Below are positions 28,633 through 36,843 of a stretch of 64,000 bases of DNA, piece after piece; the stretch's first letter is position 1; each line of letters opens with the position of its first letter. A program made the translations under genes and the position numbers. Source of the DNA: an uncultured Marinoscillum sp. (GTDB lineage Bacteria > Bacteroidota > Bacteroidia > Cytophagales > MED-G16). The notes below the pieces were generated by a model. It did no database searches. It was not told where the DNA came from and saw only the letters and a program-made list of their open reading frames with translations. The stretch covers positions 1-64,000 of the forward strand of contig CACPHX010000005.1 in NCBI GenBank assembly GCA_902633975.1, written 5' to 3'.

Positions 28633-29343
28633 TTAGATATTTAAATTCCTTGCTCTATTTAAATCTTCTTTAGTATCAATGCTAAAGCTATCAAATTCTG
28701 TTGAATTTAATTTTATTTTATAACCATTTTCCAACCATCTTAGTTGCTCTAAGGATTCACTTTTCTCATGGGGAGTAGGTTTTAAATGAACAATTTTTCT
28801 TAAAACCTTAGGAGTATAGGCGTAGATACAAATATGTCTGAAGTATTGATCTGGGTTACCTGATGGTATTAATGATCTGGAGAAGTAAAGTGCTTCATCG
28901 TTAATATTTTTTACAACTTTCATCACTGAATCTTGCGTTAATTCTTTAGAATATCCTTCATTTTTAATTAGCGTACAAATTTCATTAGGCTTTACACAGA
29001 TTTTAATTAAGTCATTAATTTGTTCAGTCTTTATAAAAGGTTCATCACCTTGGATGTTGATGATGAAGTCATATTTTTTATTGATTTTTTTAACTGCTTC
29101 ATATACTCTCTCAGTACCATTAATTGGTTTATCAGTCGTTTTTAATACATTACCATTGAATTCTTTAACATGTGAAACTATTTCATCATTAGGAGTTGCA
29201 ACAATTAAATCATCTAGGTTTTTACAATTAATTGATGATTCATAAACTCTTTGAATCATTGATTTCCCATTAATATCTAGCAATGGTTTTCCTGGGAGAC
29301 GCTTTGATTCCATTCTTGATGGAATAACTCCTAAAATTTTCAT
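28633..29343 (-). CDS. kdsB: 3-deoxy-manno-octulosonate cytidylyltransferase
   Basis: Activates KDO as CMP-KDO for the lipopolysaccharide inner core. At 236 residues it is a little shorter than E. coli KdsB. Motifs are IPSRMESKRLPGKPL near the start (the nucleotide-binding RxxSxRLPGK region), INIQGDEPFI near residue 97, and HICIYAYTPKVLRKI. It shows the organism makes KDO-containing LPS. It lies 1 base after the nfeD gene and 3 bases before sppA. Confidence 0.95.
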   Translation of the reverse strand: MKILGVIPSRMESKRLPGKPLLDINGKSMIQRVYESSINCKNLDDLIVATPNDEIVSHVKEFNGNVLKTTDKPINGTERVYEAVKKINKKYDFIINIQGDEPFIKTEQINDLIKICVKPNEICTLIKNEGYSKELTQDSVMKVVKNINDEALYFSRSLIPSGNPDQYFRHICIYAYTPKVLRKIVHLKPTPHEKSESLEQLRWLENGYKIKLNSTEFDSFSIDTKEDLNRARNLNI

Positions 29344-29344
29344 T

Positions 29345-30682
29345 TTAAATTTTGCTTACTTTTAAAGCTGACCCTTCATTACCTACTACTTTTATTTTGG
29401 AATTTTTTTCAATGAAACCGTCATAAGAAGTTGCGTCACATAATTTTTCGTCAATTATCACTTTACCACTTGGTCTTAACACAGTAAACGCCTTCCCCTT
29501 TTTCCCAATATATTCATTAGAGTACTTATTAGATATATATCCTAATCTTGAGTCTTGTGTTTCTTCTAATGCGATTTTTTTGAAAGCATCAGTGTCAGTT
29601 AATTTAATTCCTCCAAAAAGAATTAGTATTCCAAGAAAGAAAATTGAACTTAAAACAGCTAGACTTGCACTAACTATATCTCCTGAAATAACAAATGTAA
29701 AATCAAATAAATCATTATTTAGCATAATAAGAATAAGAGATCCAATCGATGTGAATAATCCTAATATTCCAAATACACCAAAACCAGGAATAACAAATAC
29801 CTCTACAGCTATTAAAATTATTCCAAGAAATAAAAGTACAATTTCCCAGTTCTCAGCCACCCCATTTAGATAGTATGGGATAAGGTAAAGGAGTAGGGCA
29901 GTTATTGATGCTATAATTGGAAAGCCTACACCTGGAGTTTGTAATTCAAAATATAGACCACCAAAAATTAGCAATAGTAATATTCCACTAACAAATGGAT
30001 TTAAAAATAACGATATAATATTTTCACTGGAACTTAATTGGAAATTTGAAATTTCATACTCATTAATATTTTGTCTTTGAAGTATTTCTTCAACGGAATT
30101 TAATTCAGCATCACAAAAACCATATTTTATGGCTTCACTAGTTGAAAATGTTATTACTTTACCTTCTTGTGATACGCTGTCAACTTGCAGATCTTCATCA
30201 ACCATTCCCTCAGCAATTTTTGGGTCTCTGCCTTTTGCCTCAGCAGTTGATCTCATAATGGATCTCATGTAAGATTGATACTTATCAGGGGCTTGTTCTC
30301 CATCACCAGTTACAACAGTTGCAGCACCTATACTTGCTCCACTACTCATATAAATGCTATCACAAGCAATAGATATAAGTGCACCTGCTGAAGCTGCATC
30401 TTTATTAATCCATACATAAATTGGTTTTTCGTAATCTAAAATTCTGGTCCTGATATCATCGGCATCGTTAACTGCTCCACCATATGTATCCATTTCAATA
30501 ATTATGATATCATAATCGTCTTTCTGTCCCTCATTTAAAAGTAATTTTGTATATCTGTTTGTTCTTGGATCAATATTGGTTTTTATTTCTCCAAGCAAAA
30601 CTTTTTTCTTCTTAGACTCAGCTTCACATATTAACGCAGGCATTATGATTAATAACAAAAGCTTAAATATATTTGAATACAT
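29345..30682 (-). CDS. NfeD-family membrane serine protease (long form)
   Basis: A 445-residue protein of the NfeD1b type. A signal peptide (residues 1-20) precedes a ClpP-like periplasmic protease domain with EMDTYGGAVNDADDIR near 63-78, nucleophile Ser98 in AASAGALIS, and a candidate general base Lys134 in APDKYQSYM. Then come four or five membrane segments (about 230-350) and a C-terminal OB-fold NfeD domain from about residue 385 (GKKGKAFTVLRPSGKVII). Archaeal homologues cleave the C-terminus of stomatins; no stomatin/flotillin gene is adjacent here. Its start codon lies only 13 bases from that of the divergent LysM gene. Confidence 0.9.
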   Translation of the reverse strand: MYSNIFKLLLLIIMPALICEAESKKKKVLLGEIKTNIDPRTNRYTKLLLNEGQKDDYDIIIIEMDTYGGAVNDADDIRTRILDYEKPIYVWINKDAASAGALISIACDSIYMSSGASIGAATVVTGDGEQAPDKYQSYMRSIMRSTAEAKGRDPKIAEGMVDEDLQVDSVSQEGKVITFSTSEAIKYGFCDAELNSVEEILQRQNINEYEISNFQLSSSENIISLFLNPFVSGILLLLIFGGLYFELQTPGVGFPIIASITALLLYLIPYYLNGVAENWEIVLLFLGIILIAVEVFVIPGFGVFGILGLFTSIGSLILIMLNNDLFDFTFVISGDIVSASLAVLSSIFFLGILILFGGIKLTDTDAFKKIALEETQDSRLGYISNKYSNEYIGKKGKAFTVLRPSGKVIIDEKLCDATSYDGFIEKNSKIKVVGNEGSALKVSKI

Positions 30683-30695
30683 TTAAATTAAATTT

Positions 30696-31235
30696 ATGTT
30701 TGTAAAGCTATTAAAAAAAGGTTTAATTATTTTCATAATTTTCTTTAATAGTCATCTATCTTTTTCCCAGAAATATCATGCTGTTGAAAAAGGAGAAACG
30801 TTATTTTCAATTTCCAAAACTTATAAAATATCATTAGATTCTTTGATTTTAATAAACGATTTACCAAACTATAATTTATCAATTGGTCAAAAAATACTGG
30901 TTGAATCAAAATCAGTAATAGAGTTTGATAAATCAAATAGTAAAAAATCAATTACATTAAAAGAAGAGGGATTTGCATCTTCAATTGAAAATGAAACTTC
31001 AACTGATAAATATCTAGCTCTTCACAAATCAGCTAAAGTTGGTACCATTATCTTTATTAAAAATCAAATGAATGATAATATGGTTATTGTCAGAGTAATT
31101 GGAAAATTGCCGGATACCGGAGATAATAAAAAAGTAAATGTAAAACTTTCTTCTGCTGCATTTGATAAGTTAAATCCTATTGATAGAATAATTCCTATTG
31201 AAATGACATATGTTTTAGAAGAAAAAAAAAATTAG
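30696..31235 (+). CDS. Exported LysM protein with RlpA-like double-psi barrel
   Basis: A 179-residue exported protein. The signal peptide (about residues 1-24, ending HLSFSQ) is followed by one LysM repeat, residues 26-68 (YHAVEKGETLFSISKTYKI to LSIGQKILV), which binds peptidoglycan. The C-terminal part (about 95-179) reads LALHKSAKVGTIIFIKNQMN, then MVIVRVIGKLPDTGDNKKVN and LSSAAFDKL, resembling the double-psi beta-barrel of RlpA-like proteins. The RlpA catalytic Asp/His are not obvious, so enzymatic activity is doubtful. The signal peptide supports this start, which lies 13 bases from the divergent nfeD start. Confidence 0.8.
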   Translation: MFVKLLKKGLIIFIIFFNSHLSFSQKYHAVEKGETLFSISKTYKISLDSLILINDLPNYNLSIGQKILVESKSVIEFDKSNSKKSITLKEEGFASSIENETSTDKYLALHKSAKVGTIIFIKNQMNDNMVIVRVIGKLPDTGDNKKVNVKLSSAAFDKLNPIDRIIPIEMTYVLEEKKN

Positions 31236-31285
31236 TATTGTAATTAAGAATAATAAGTTTATATTGCGACCAAATTAAAATAAAT

Positions 31286-31480
31286 ATGAGTACAGGTAAA
31301 GTAAAATTTTTCAATCCAACCAAAGGTTATGGCTTCATTATCGAAGACGGATCTGAAGTTGAACATTTCGTTCACTCTACTGGTCTTATTGATCAAATTG
31401 ATGAGGGTGACTCTGTCGAATTTGAGTTGATAGACGGTAAAAAAGGTAAGATAGCTGGTAACGTTAAGAAAACTTCTTAA
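31286..31480 (+). CDS. Cold-shock domain protein (CspA family)
   Basis: A 64-residue single cold-shock domain that binds single-stranded RNA or DNA as an RNA chaperone. RNP1 is seen in the usual place (KGYGFI, residues 14-19). RNP2 reads HFVHST rather than the common DVFVHFS. The FNPTKGYGFI opening and VEFELIDGKKG segment are typical. The 50-base upstream gap has TAAGTTTA and TATATTGC, both near-matches to the -7 box, but no clean promoter. It converges on pyrE with the stops overlapping in TTAA, so it has no room for its own terminator outside pyrE. Confidence 0.95.
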   Translation: MSTGKVKFFNPTKGYGFIIEDGSEVEHFVHSTGLIDQIDEGDSVEFELIDGKKGKIAGNVKKTS

Positions 31481-32112
31481 TTAAATTTTTTACCCCATTT
31501 TTCTGGATCAATTCTCCACTCTCTGAGGCTAGTTTCATCGTCTTCATCTATATATTTTTTATTAATCGCAACACTTAGTAGATCATTATATTGAAAGAGA
31601 CTTTCAGATATACAATTCACACTTTCAAAATTTTTTTTTGAAGTTTCGAATCCATATGAAAATATAGATAAAACTGCAAGAACATCTGATCTCTTCTCTC
31701 TAAGTGCTTCTACAGCTTTTATTGAACTCCCTCCTGTAGAAATTAGATCTTCGATAAGTACTATCTTTTTTCCATCCTCTAGTTTACCTTCAATCATATT
31801 TCTCATTCCGTGTGATTTAGGTTTAGATCTCACGTAAATCAATGGTTTTTTTAATTTATCTGCTACTAAGGAGCTTTGTGGAATTCCTGCTGTTGCTACG
31901 CCTGCTATTACTTCAACATCATTATACTTTTCCAGTATTATTTTACAAAGATGATTTTTTATTTCAGATCTAATGTTAGGGTATGAGAGTGATATCCTAT
32001 TGTCGAAATAAATGGGTGACTTCCAGCCAGATGCCCATGTGAAAGGATTTTTTGTTTGTATTTTAATGGATTTTATTTTGATTAATTCGTATAATAATTC
32101 ATTAGAGTTCAT
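31477..32112 (-). CDS. pyrE: Orotate phosphoribosyltransferase
   Basis: Makes OMP from orotate and PRPP in pyrimidine synthesis. From the ATG at 32112 it is 211 residues; a TTG at 32121 would add three residues and is less likely. The PRPP-binding motif is IVLIEDLISTGGSSIKAVEAL near residue 120, and YVRSKPKSHG holds the catalytic lysines near residue 97. A possible -7 box TAGTTTTG (minus strand, 32119-32126) lies so close to the ATG that the message would be nearly leaderless, but it has no matching -33 TTG. Convergent with the cold-shock gene and divergent from the NUDIX gene, 55 bases away. Confidence 0.95.
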   Translation of the reverse strand: MNSNELLYELIKIKSIKIQTKNPFTWASGWKSPIYFDNRISLSYPNIRSEIKNHLCKIILEKYNDVEVIAGVATAGIPQSSLVADKLKKPLIYVRSKPKSHGMRNMIEGKLEDGKKIVLIEDLISTGGSSIKAVEALREKRSDVLAVLSIFSYGFETSKKNFESVNCISESLFQYNDLLSVAINKKYIDEDDETSLREWRIDPEKWGKKFN

Positions 32113-32167
32113 AATAAACAAAACTAAGCTTTAATTTAGTATTATATAAATAGTTATTGATATTATA

Positions 32168-32842
32168 ATGAAAACTATATTCGTAAACGACATACCAATT
32201 AATTTTAAAAAACTCAACAATTTAAAATTTAAAAAAGAAGATTACGATACTCATATAGATGGGTCTTCAGGTATTGTTCCAAACAAGTTATTCTCTAGGG
32301 TTTTAATCTATGATTCAAATTTTAAAACCATAGTTGATCTTCTTAAGAAGATGACTAAAAAAAAATTTAAAAAAATATATTCAATTACAATTACACTAAA
32401 AGAATATAAAAAAGTTTTAAATGATGTAAAGAGTATGTTTAAGGTTGTAAAAGCTGCAGGTGGTGTCATAGAAAATGAAAATAAACAGATTCTATTTATA
32501 TATAGGTTAAAGAAATGGGATCTACCAAAGGGTAAAAAAGATAAGGGAGAAAGTATTATGGATTGTGCTATTAGGGAAGTTGAGGAGGAGACCAAAGTAA
32601 AAGTTAAATGTTTCGAGAAAATAATTTCTACCTGGCACACGTACACAAAATATAAGAAGTTTGTTTTAAAGAAAACAACATGGTTTAAAATGAAATCAAT
32701 CGATGATAGTGGCATGAAACCTCAGAAAAAGGAAAAAATAGAAAAGGTTGAGTGGATGGAAAGTGATAAGATAAAAGAAATTCTATTAAATTCTTATAAA
32801 ACTTTAAATCACGTTATTGATAAATTCTATTTAATGAGATAA
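32168..32842 (+). CDS. NUDIX hydrolase with N-terminal extension
   Basis: A 224-residue protein. About 95 residues of unknown fold precede the NUDIX domain, which begins at KAAGGVIENENKQILFIYRL. The NUDIX box is GKKDKGESIMDCAIREVEEE followed by TKV; it keeps the G-x5-E-x7-R-E-x2-E-E catalytic core, but the final Gly of the consensus (EExGU) is Lys. Members cleave nucleoside diphosphates linked to another group. A NUDIX gene divergent from pyrE recurs in Flavobacteriia, in my recollection, so a role in nucleotide housekeeping is plausible. Substrate unknown. It converges on the aminotransferase-like gene with an 8-base gap. Confidence 0.87.
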   Translation: MKTIFVNDIPINFKKLNNLKFKKEDYDTHIDGSSGIVPNKLFSRVLIYDSNFKTIVDLLKKMTKKKFKKIYSITITLKEYKKVLNDVKSMFKVVKAAGGVIENENKQILFIYRLKKWDLPKGKKDKGESIMDCAIREVEEETKVKVKCFEKIISTWHTYTKYKKFVLKKTTWFKMKSIDDSGMKPQKKEKIEKVEWMESDKIKEILLNSYKTLNHVIDKFYLMR

Positions 32843-32850
32843 ATATGTTG

Positions 32851-34065
32851 TTAAATGCTTGATAAAATTTCAATAGTCTTTTCAACCTCAGTGGATGTAT
32901 TATATATAGATATTCCTAGTCTTGTTACCCCACCTCTTTTCTCAAGTCCTAATTTTTGTATTGCTCTCTTGGCATAAAAGTGTCCATCCCAAGCAGAAAT
33001 ATTTTTTTTAGCTAATTCTTTACACACCTGATTTGCTGATTTTGATTTGTGAACAAACGAAATTGTTGGTGTTCTATCTCTTGAAGAGAAATCAGGGCCA
33101 ATAATTTGAATTTCCTTTAATTCATTTAATCCATTATATAATTGAGACGCTAAGTTATATTCGTGCATACTTAATTTATTATATGCATCAATTAATTTTT
33201 TTCTGTAGTCATCTCCACTACCAAGATTGGCAATAAAATCAATAGCTTTCGATACACCATAACATGCTGCATGATTCAGAGTTCCTGTCTCAATTTTATA
33301 TGGAGCTTTATGATCTTGAACAATTAACCTATCTGTTTCTAGTTTATCCAATAATCCAGGCTTCGAATACAAAATGCTCATATGAGGTCCATAAAATTTA
33401 TAAGCTGAACACACCAGAAAATCACAATTTAATTTATTTACATCAATTGAAAAATGAGGAGCATAATGAACTGCATCTAACAGAAGTAAACAGTTACGAT
33501 TCTCTAATATTTCTCTGATTTTTCTAATTTTATTCATTGTTCCAAACGCATTTGATGACATTCCAACTGCTACCATTACGGTTTTATCATTAATTTTTTT
33601 AGAGAAATCATCATAATCAAGTTCACCATTTGGAAGCAAATCAATTTCAATAATTTTTACACCAACCTCTTCTAATGTTCTCCACGGGCCTCTGTTAGCT
33701 TCATGGTCCAACTCAGTAATTATCATCTCATCACCCCTTTTGAATATCTTCGATAGGGATCTTACAAGACTGAAGTTTAGTGTAGTCATATTTTGTCCGA
33801 TAGATATACATTTACTATCCTTTGCCCCTAAAAAGAGAGCAGACTTTTTTCTAAGGTCATCCATTATATTATCTGTTTCAATACTTGCTCTGAATTCGCC
33901 ATGGGTGTTGGCGTTATGATTTTTATAGTATTTTGAAATACCTTCTATAACATCTGAGGGGACTTGAGTACCACCAGGTCCATCTAGATATATAATATTA
34001 TTTCCGTCATTATCACAGTTATTTAATGACGGAAATTTTTCTCTAACTTTTTCTATTTCTAGCAT
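32851..34065 (-). CDS. Cysteine desulfurase-like PLP enzyme (class V aminotransferase, VC1184 family)
   Basis: A 404-residue fold-type I PLP enzyme from the ATG at 34065; an upstream frame start at 34119 would add 18 residues that lie deep in the permease gene. The opening YLDGPGGTQVPSDVIEGIS with NTHGEFRAS is characteristic of the VC1184-like family (TIGR01976), which is annotated as cysteine-desulfurase-like but not shown to be one. ELDHEANRGPW, LLLDAVHYAPH and the PLP lysine in CSAYKFYGPH are present. No SUF or ISC gene is nearby. It overlaps the upstream permease gene by 23 bases, so the two likely act on the same compound, perhaps an amino acid taken up by that permease. Confidence 0.85.
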   Translation of the reverse strand: MLEIEKVREKFPSLNNCDNDGNNIIYLDGPGGTQVPSDVIEGISKYYKNHNANTHGEFRASIETDNIMDDLRKKSALFLGAKDSKCISIGQNMTTLNFSLVRSLSKIFKRGDEMIITELDHEANRGPWRTLEEVGVKIIEIDLLPNGELDYDDFSKKINDKTVMVAVGMSSNAFGTMNKIRKIREILENRNCLLLLDAVHYAPHFSIDVNKLNCDFLVCSAYKFYGPHMSILYSKPGLLDKLETDRLIVQDHKAPYKIETGTLNHAACYGVSKAIDFIANLGSGDDYRKKLIDAYNKLSMHEYNLASQLYNGLNELKEIQIIGPDFSSRDRTPTISFVHKSKSANQVCKELAKKNISAWDGHFYAKRAIQKLGLEKRGGVTRLGISIYNTSTEVEKTIEILSSI

Positions 34066-35338
34066 AGTACTTTTGATAAAAATAAATCGGTATTGATAAT
34101 GAAAATAATGCAAGTCCAAGAAGTATTGAATTAAATCCTATACCCACAAAAATCCAAATCAGGAATAAAAATAATGGTATTGAGATAAAATTGGATTTCA
34201 AATTTTTTTTATTTTCGAAAATCTCTAAAATTTCTCCTAAAGCAATTAAAAAATAAAGAATTAATGCACAAAATGTTGATGTTAATATTAATTCAGTAAA
34301 TATTTTGGATAGATCTTTTGAATAATTTATGACAATTAATAGGATAACAATAGTATTTGAAATTATTAGCCCATAACTAGGAATTCTATTTGCGTTTTCT
34401 TTCAAAAATATTTTAGGAAATAAGTTATTCTTTGATAGGTTCTTTGGTAATTCAATTTGAAGAAGAGTCCACCCATTTAGGCAACCTAATGCAGATATTA
34501 TAGCGAAAATGGCAACAATATATTTTGCATAATCTCCTAAAATAATACCTCCTGCATCTGCATATGGAGCATTGGAATCTTGGATTTGCTCAGGAGATAA
34601 TAATCCAAATAATGCTATCGATGAAAGTAAATAGACAAAAAAGGTAAATATCACACCGTATATAGTTGATTTTGATACATTATCTTTTGCATTTTTGACT
34701 TTATTATCTGGTACAGTCGATGATTCTAATCCAAGAAATGCAAAAAAAGTTAATGTTGTAGTAATTGTTATTGCTCTAAAATCAGTTTCATTTGATATAT
34801 TAATTGGATAGAAATATTCTACATTCATAAATAAGAAACCTAGGAAAATTATAAGTATTAGTGGTATTAATTTTATTAACGCCGTATAGAACTGAAATTT
34901 TCCAATTCCCTTGATTCCAGATAAACTTATTGTTGATATAATAATTATTATAAATGAGGAGAAAAATATATTATAATATTGATTCTTAAGTATGGGTATA
35001 AAAACTGTAGAATAGCTTGTAATAGCTATTGCAAGACTAGCATTTAATAAAAGAATTGAAATCCAGTATCCCCAGACTACAAGAAAAGCAGTAAATTCAC
35101 CGAAATACTTCTTAGTGTACGTAAAAGGACCACTTTCACCTGGATATTCTCTTGATAACTTTTTAAAGACTGATGCCAAGCAAATTGATATGATTCCTGA
35201 AATTATCCAACCTAAAATACTAATAGATCCAAATGCTGACAAGGAAATTGGCAACATAAAAATTCCAGCACCAATCATGTTGCCGACTACAAGTGTAAAT
35301 GATTCCTTAAATTCTATTTTATTTTCTATATTGTGCAC
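34043..35338 (-). CDS. APC-superfamily amino acid permease
   Basis: A 431-residue transporter with about 12 membrane segments. The start VVGNMIGAGIFMLPISLSAFG carries the GxG(I/V) substrate-binding motif of TM1 in the AdiC/PotE-like branch, and YPGESGPFTYTKKYFGEF follows in the TM2-TM3 region. It probably exchanges or imports an amino acid or amine. The start is GTG at 35338: no ATG is available upstream in frame before a stop, and the next Met is already inside TM1. The GTG lies within a 16-bp palindrome. The downstream PLP enzyme overlaps by 23 bases. Confidence 0.87.
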   Translation of the reverse strand: MHNIENKIEFKESFTLVVGNMIGAGIFMLPISLSAFGSISILGWIISGIISICLASVFKKLSREYPGESGPFTYTKKYFGEFTAFLVVWGYWISILLLNASLAIAITSYSTVFIPILKNQYYNIFFSSFIIIIISTISLSGIKGIGKFQFYTALIKLIPLILIIFLGFLFMNVEYFYPINISNETDFRAITITTTLTFFAFLGLESSTVPDNKVKNAKDNVSKSTIYGVIFTFFVYLLSSIALFGLLSPEQIQDSNAPYADAGGIILGDYAKYIVAIFAIISALGCLNGWTLLQIELPKNLSKNNLFPKIFLKENANRIPSYGLIISNTIVILLIVINYSKDLSKIFTELILTSTFCALILYFLIALGEILEIFENKKNLKSNFISIPLFLFLIWIFVGIGFNSILLGLALFSLSIPIYFYQKYYARNRKS

Positions 35339-35343
35339 AATAT
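35328..35343. promoter_or_regulatory. 16-bp perfect palindrome between the permease and xylB start codons
   Basis: ATATTGTG-CACAATAT is a perfect palindrome at 35328-35343. It covers the GTG start codon of the permease gene (35336-35338) and lies 20 bases before the xylB ATG. The two start codons are only 25 bases apart, so a protein bound here could control both the xylose operon and the permease operon. The core TTGTGCACAA has more G/C than chance palindromes in this AT-rich sequence. No regulator gene is adjacent. Confidence 0.45.
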
Positions 35344-35363
35344 TTACAATATAATATTTTTAA

Positions 35364-36839
35364 ATGAGTAGGAGTGATTTTTTTCTGGGTATCGATCTCG
35401 GTAGCTCATCTGTAAAAACATCCTTATTTGATTCTACATCTGGTAAATCAGTAGACTCGTACACCTATCCAAATTCCGAAATGGAAATTATATCAAAAGA
35501 AGATGGATGGGCTGAGCAAGATCCAAATTATTGGTGGGATTGTATCTTAAAAACTTTTGAAAACTTGAGTGAAAAAAATGATTTTAAGCTTATTAGATCA
35601 ATAGGTATCTCATACCAAATGCATGGCTTAGTAGTTCTTGATAAAAATAATAATCTCTTATATAACTCAATTATCTGGTGTGATTCCAGAGCTGTTAAAA
35701 TTGGTCAGAGGGCAGAGTCAGAGTTAGAAAGTTCTATTTTAGAGAATAAAATTCTTAACTCACCTGGAAATTTTACTGCTTCAAAATTAAGGTGGTTGAA
35801 GGAAAACAGATCAGAAGTATATGATCAAATATATAAGATTATGTTGCCAGGAGATTATATTGTCTTTAAGCTAACAAATAAAATATCGACCACTCCGATG
35901 GGATTATCGGAGGGAATATTATGGGATTTTCATTCTGACAAGCTGAGTGAAGATATTCTTGAATATTATAATATTGATAGAAAGCTAATTCCGGAAATAG
36001 TTGACTCTGTTGGTAATCAGGGAACAATATCAGACGATGTGAGAGATAGATTTGGATTCGATAATGATGTTAAGGTGACATATAGAGCTGGTGATCAGCC
36101 AAATAATGCATTTTCTTTGAATGTTTTAGAGCCTGGAGAGATTGCTGCTACTGCAGGAACATCAGCAGTGATTTATTCAGTAACTGATAAAAATATTTCT
36201 GATACAAACAATAGAATAAATACTTTTCTGCATTGCTTAAATTCTAAATCAAAAAAAAGAAATGGCCTCCTTCTATGTATTAATGGTTCGGGTATTGCTT
36301 ATTCGTGGGTCAAGTCTATGCTTGGAGAAAAATCATACAAGGAAATGGATATCAAATCAGAAAATATAAATAGTTCAGAGGGATTAAAATTTTATCCTTT
36401 TGGAAATGGTTCTGAAAGGTTATTTAGCAATAAAAAAATAGATTCTCATTTTATAGGTTTTGATTTTAATAAGCATAATAATCAACATATTATAAGGTCA
36501 GTTCTAGAGGGTATCTCTTTTTCATTATGTTATAGTATTGAACTACTGAGGGAGTTTGGAGTTAATGTAAATACTGTAAAAGTAGGAAATGCAAATTTAT
36601 TTCTTAGTAAGGTATTTAGAGAATCATTTATAAATTCTTCGAATGTAAAACTGCAAATGTTCGACACTAATGGCGCTGAAGGAGCTGCAAGAGGTGCAGC
36701 GCTAGGATTAGGTTTCTACAAGACACCACATGAGGCTTTTAAGAGCTTAAATATAATTTCAGAAGAAAAACCAAATGGAAAAAATGATTATATTGAGAGA
36801 TACAAAAATTGGAAAGGTTTTTTAAACAAATTAAATTAA
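35364..36839 (+). CDS. xylB: Xylulokinase
   Basis: Phosphorylates D-xylulose to xylulose 5-phosphate for the pentose phosphate pathway. The 491 residues show the FGGY kinase fold: phosphate-1 motif GIDLGSSSVKTSLFD at the start, SYQMHGLVVLD near residue 86, WCDSRA near 109, the catalytic Asp in RAGDQPNNAF near residue 240, adenosine motif ATAGTSAVIYS, and the C-terminal GAEGAARGAALG. It is followed after 4 bases by xylA, giving a two-gene xylose catabolic operon. No xylose-specific importer or XylR-type regulator is next to it. Confidence 0.94.
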   Translation: MSRSDFFLGIDLGSSSVKTSLFDSTSGKSVDSYTYPNSEMEIISKEDGWAEQDPNYWWDCILKTFENLSEKNDFKLIRSIGISYQMHGLVVLDKNNNLLYNSIIWCDSRAVKIGQRAESELESSILENKILNSPGNFTASKLRWLKENRSEVYDQIYKIMLPGDYIVFKLTNKISTTPMGLSEGILWDFHSDKLSEDILEYYNIDRKLIPEIVDSVGNQGTISDDVRDRFGFDNDVKVTYRAGDQPNNAFSLNVLEPGEIAATAGTSAVIYSVTDKNISDTNNRINTFLHCLNSKSKKRNGLLLCINGSGIAYSWVKSMLGEKSYKEMDIKSENINSSEGLKFYPFGNGSERLFSNKKIDSHFIGFDFNKHNNQHIIRSVLEGISFSLCYSIELLREFGVNVNTVKVGNANLFLSKVFRESFINSSNVKLQMFDTNGAEGAARGAALGLGFYKTPHEAFKSLNIISEEKPNGKNDYIERYKNWKGFLNKLN

Positions 36840-36843
36840 AGTA

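Noticed and set aside
30694-30702. TATGTTTG as a promoter for the LysM gene
   Set aside because: The exact -7 match contains the LysM start codon itself, so transcription would begin after the ATG; probably chance.
34066-34119. Longer start for the PLP enzyme
   Set aside because: The extra 18 residues lie in the permease gene and precede the conserved LEIEKVREKFP start; an ATG at 34065 fits better.
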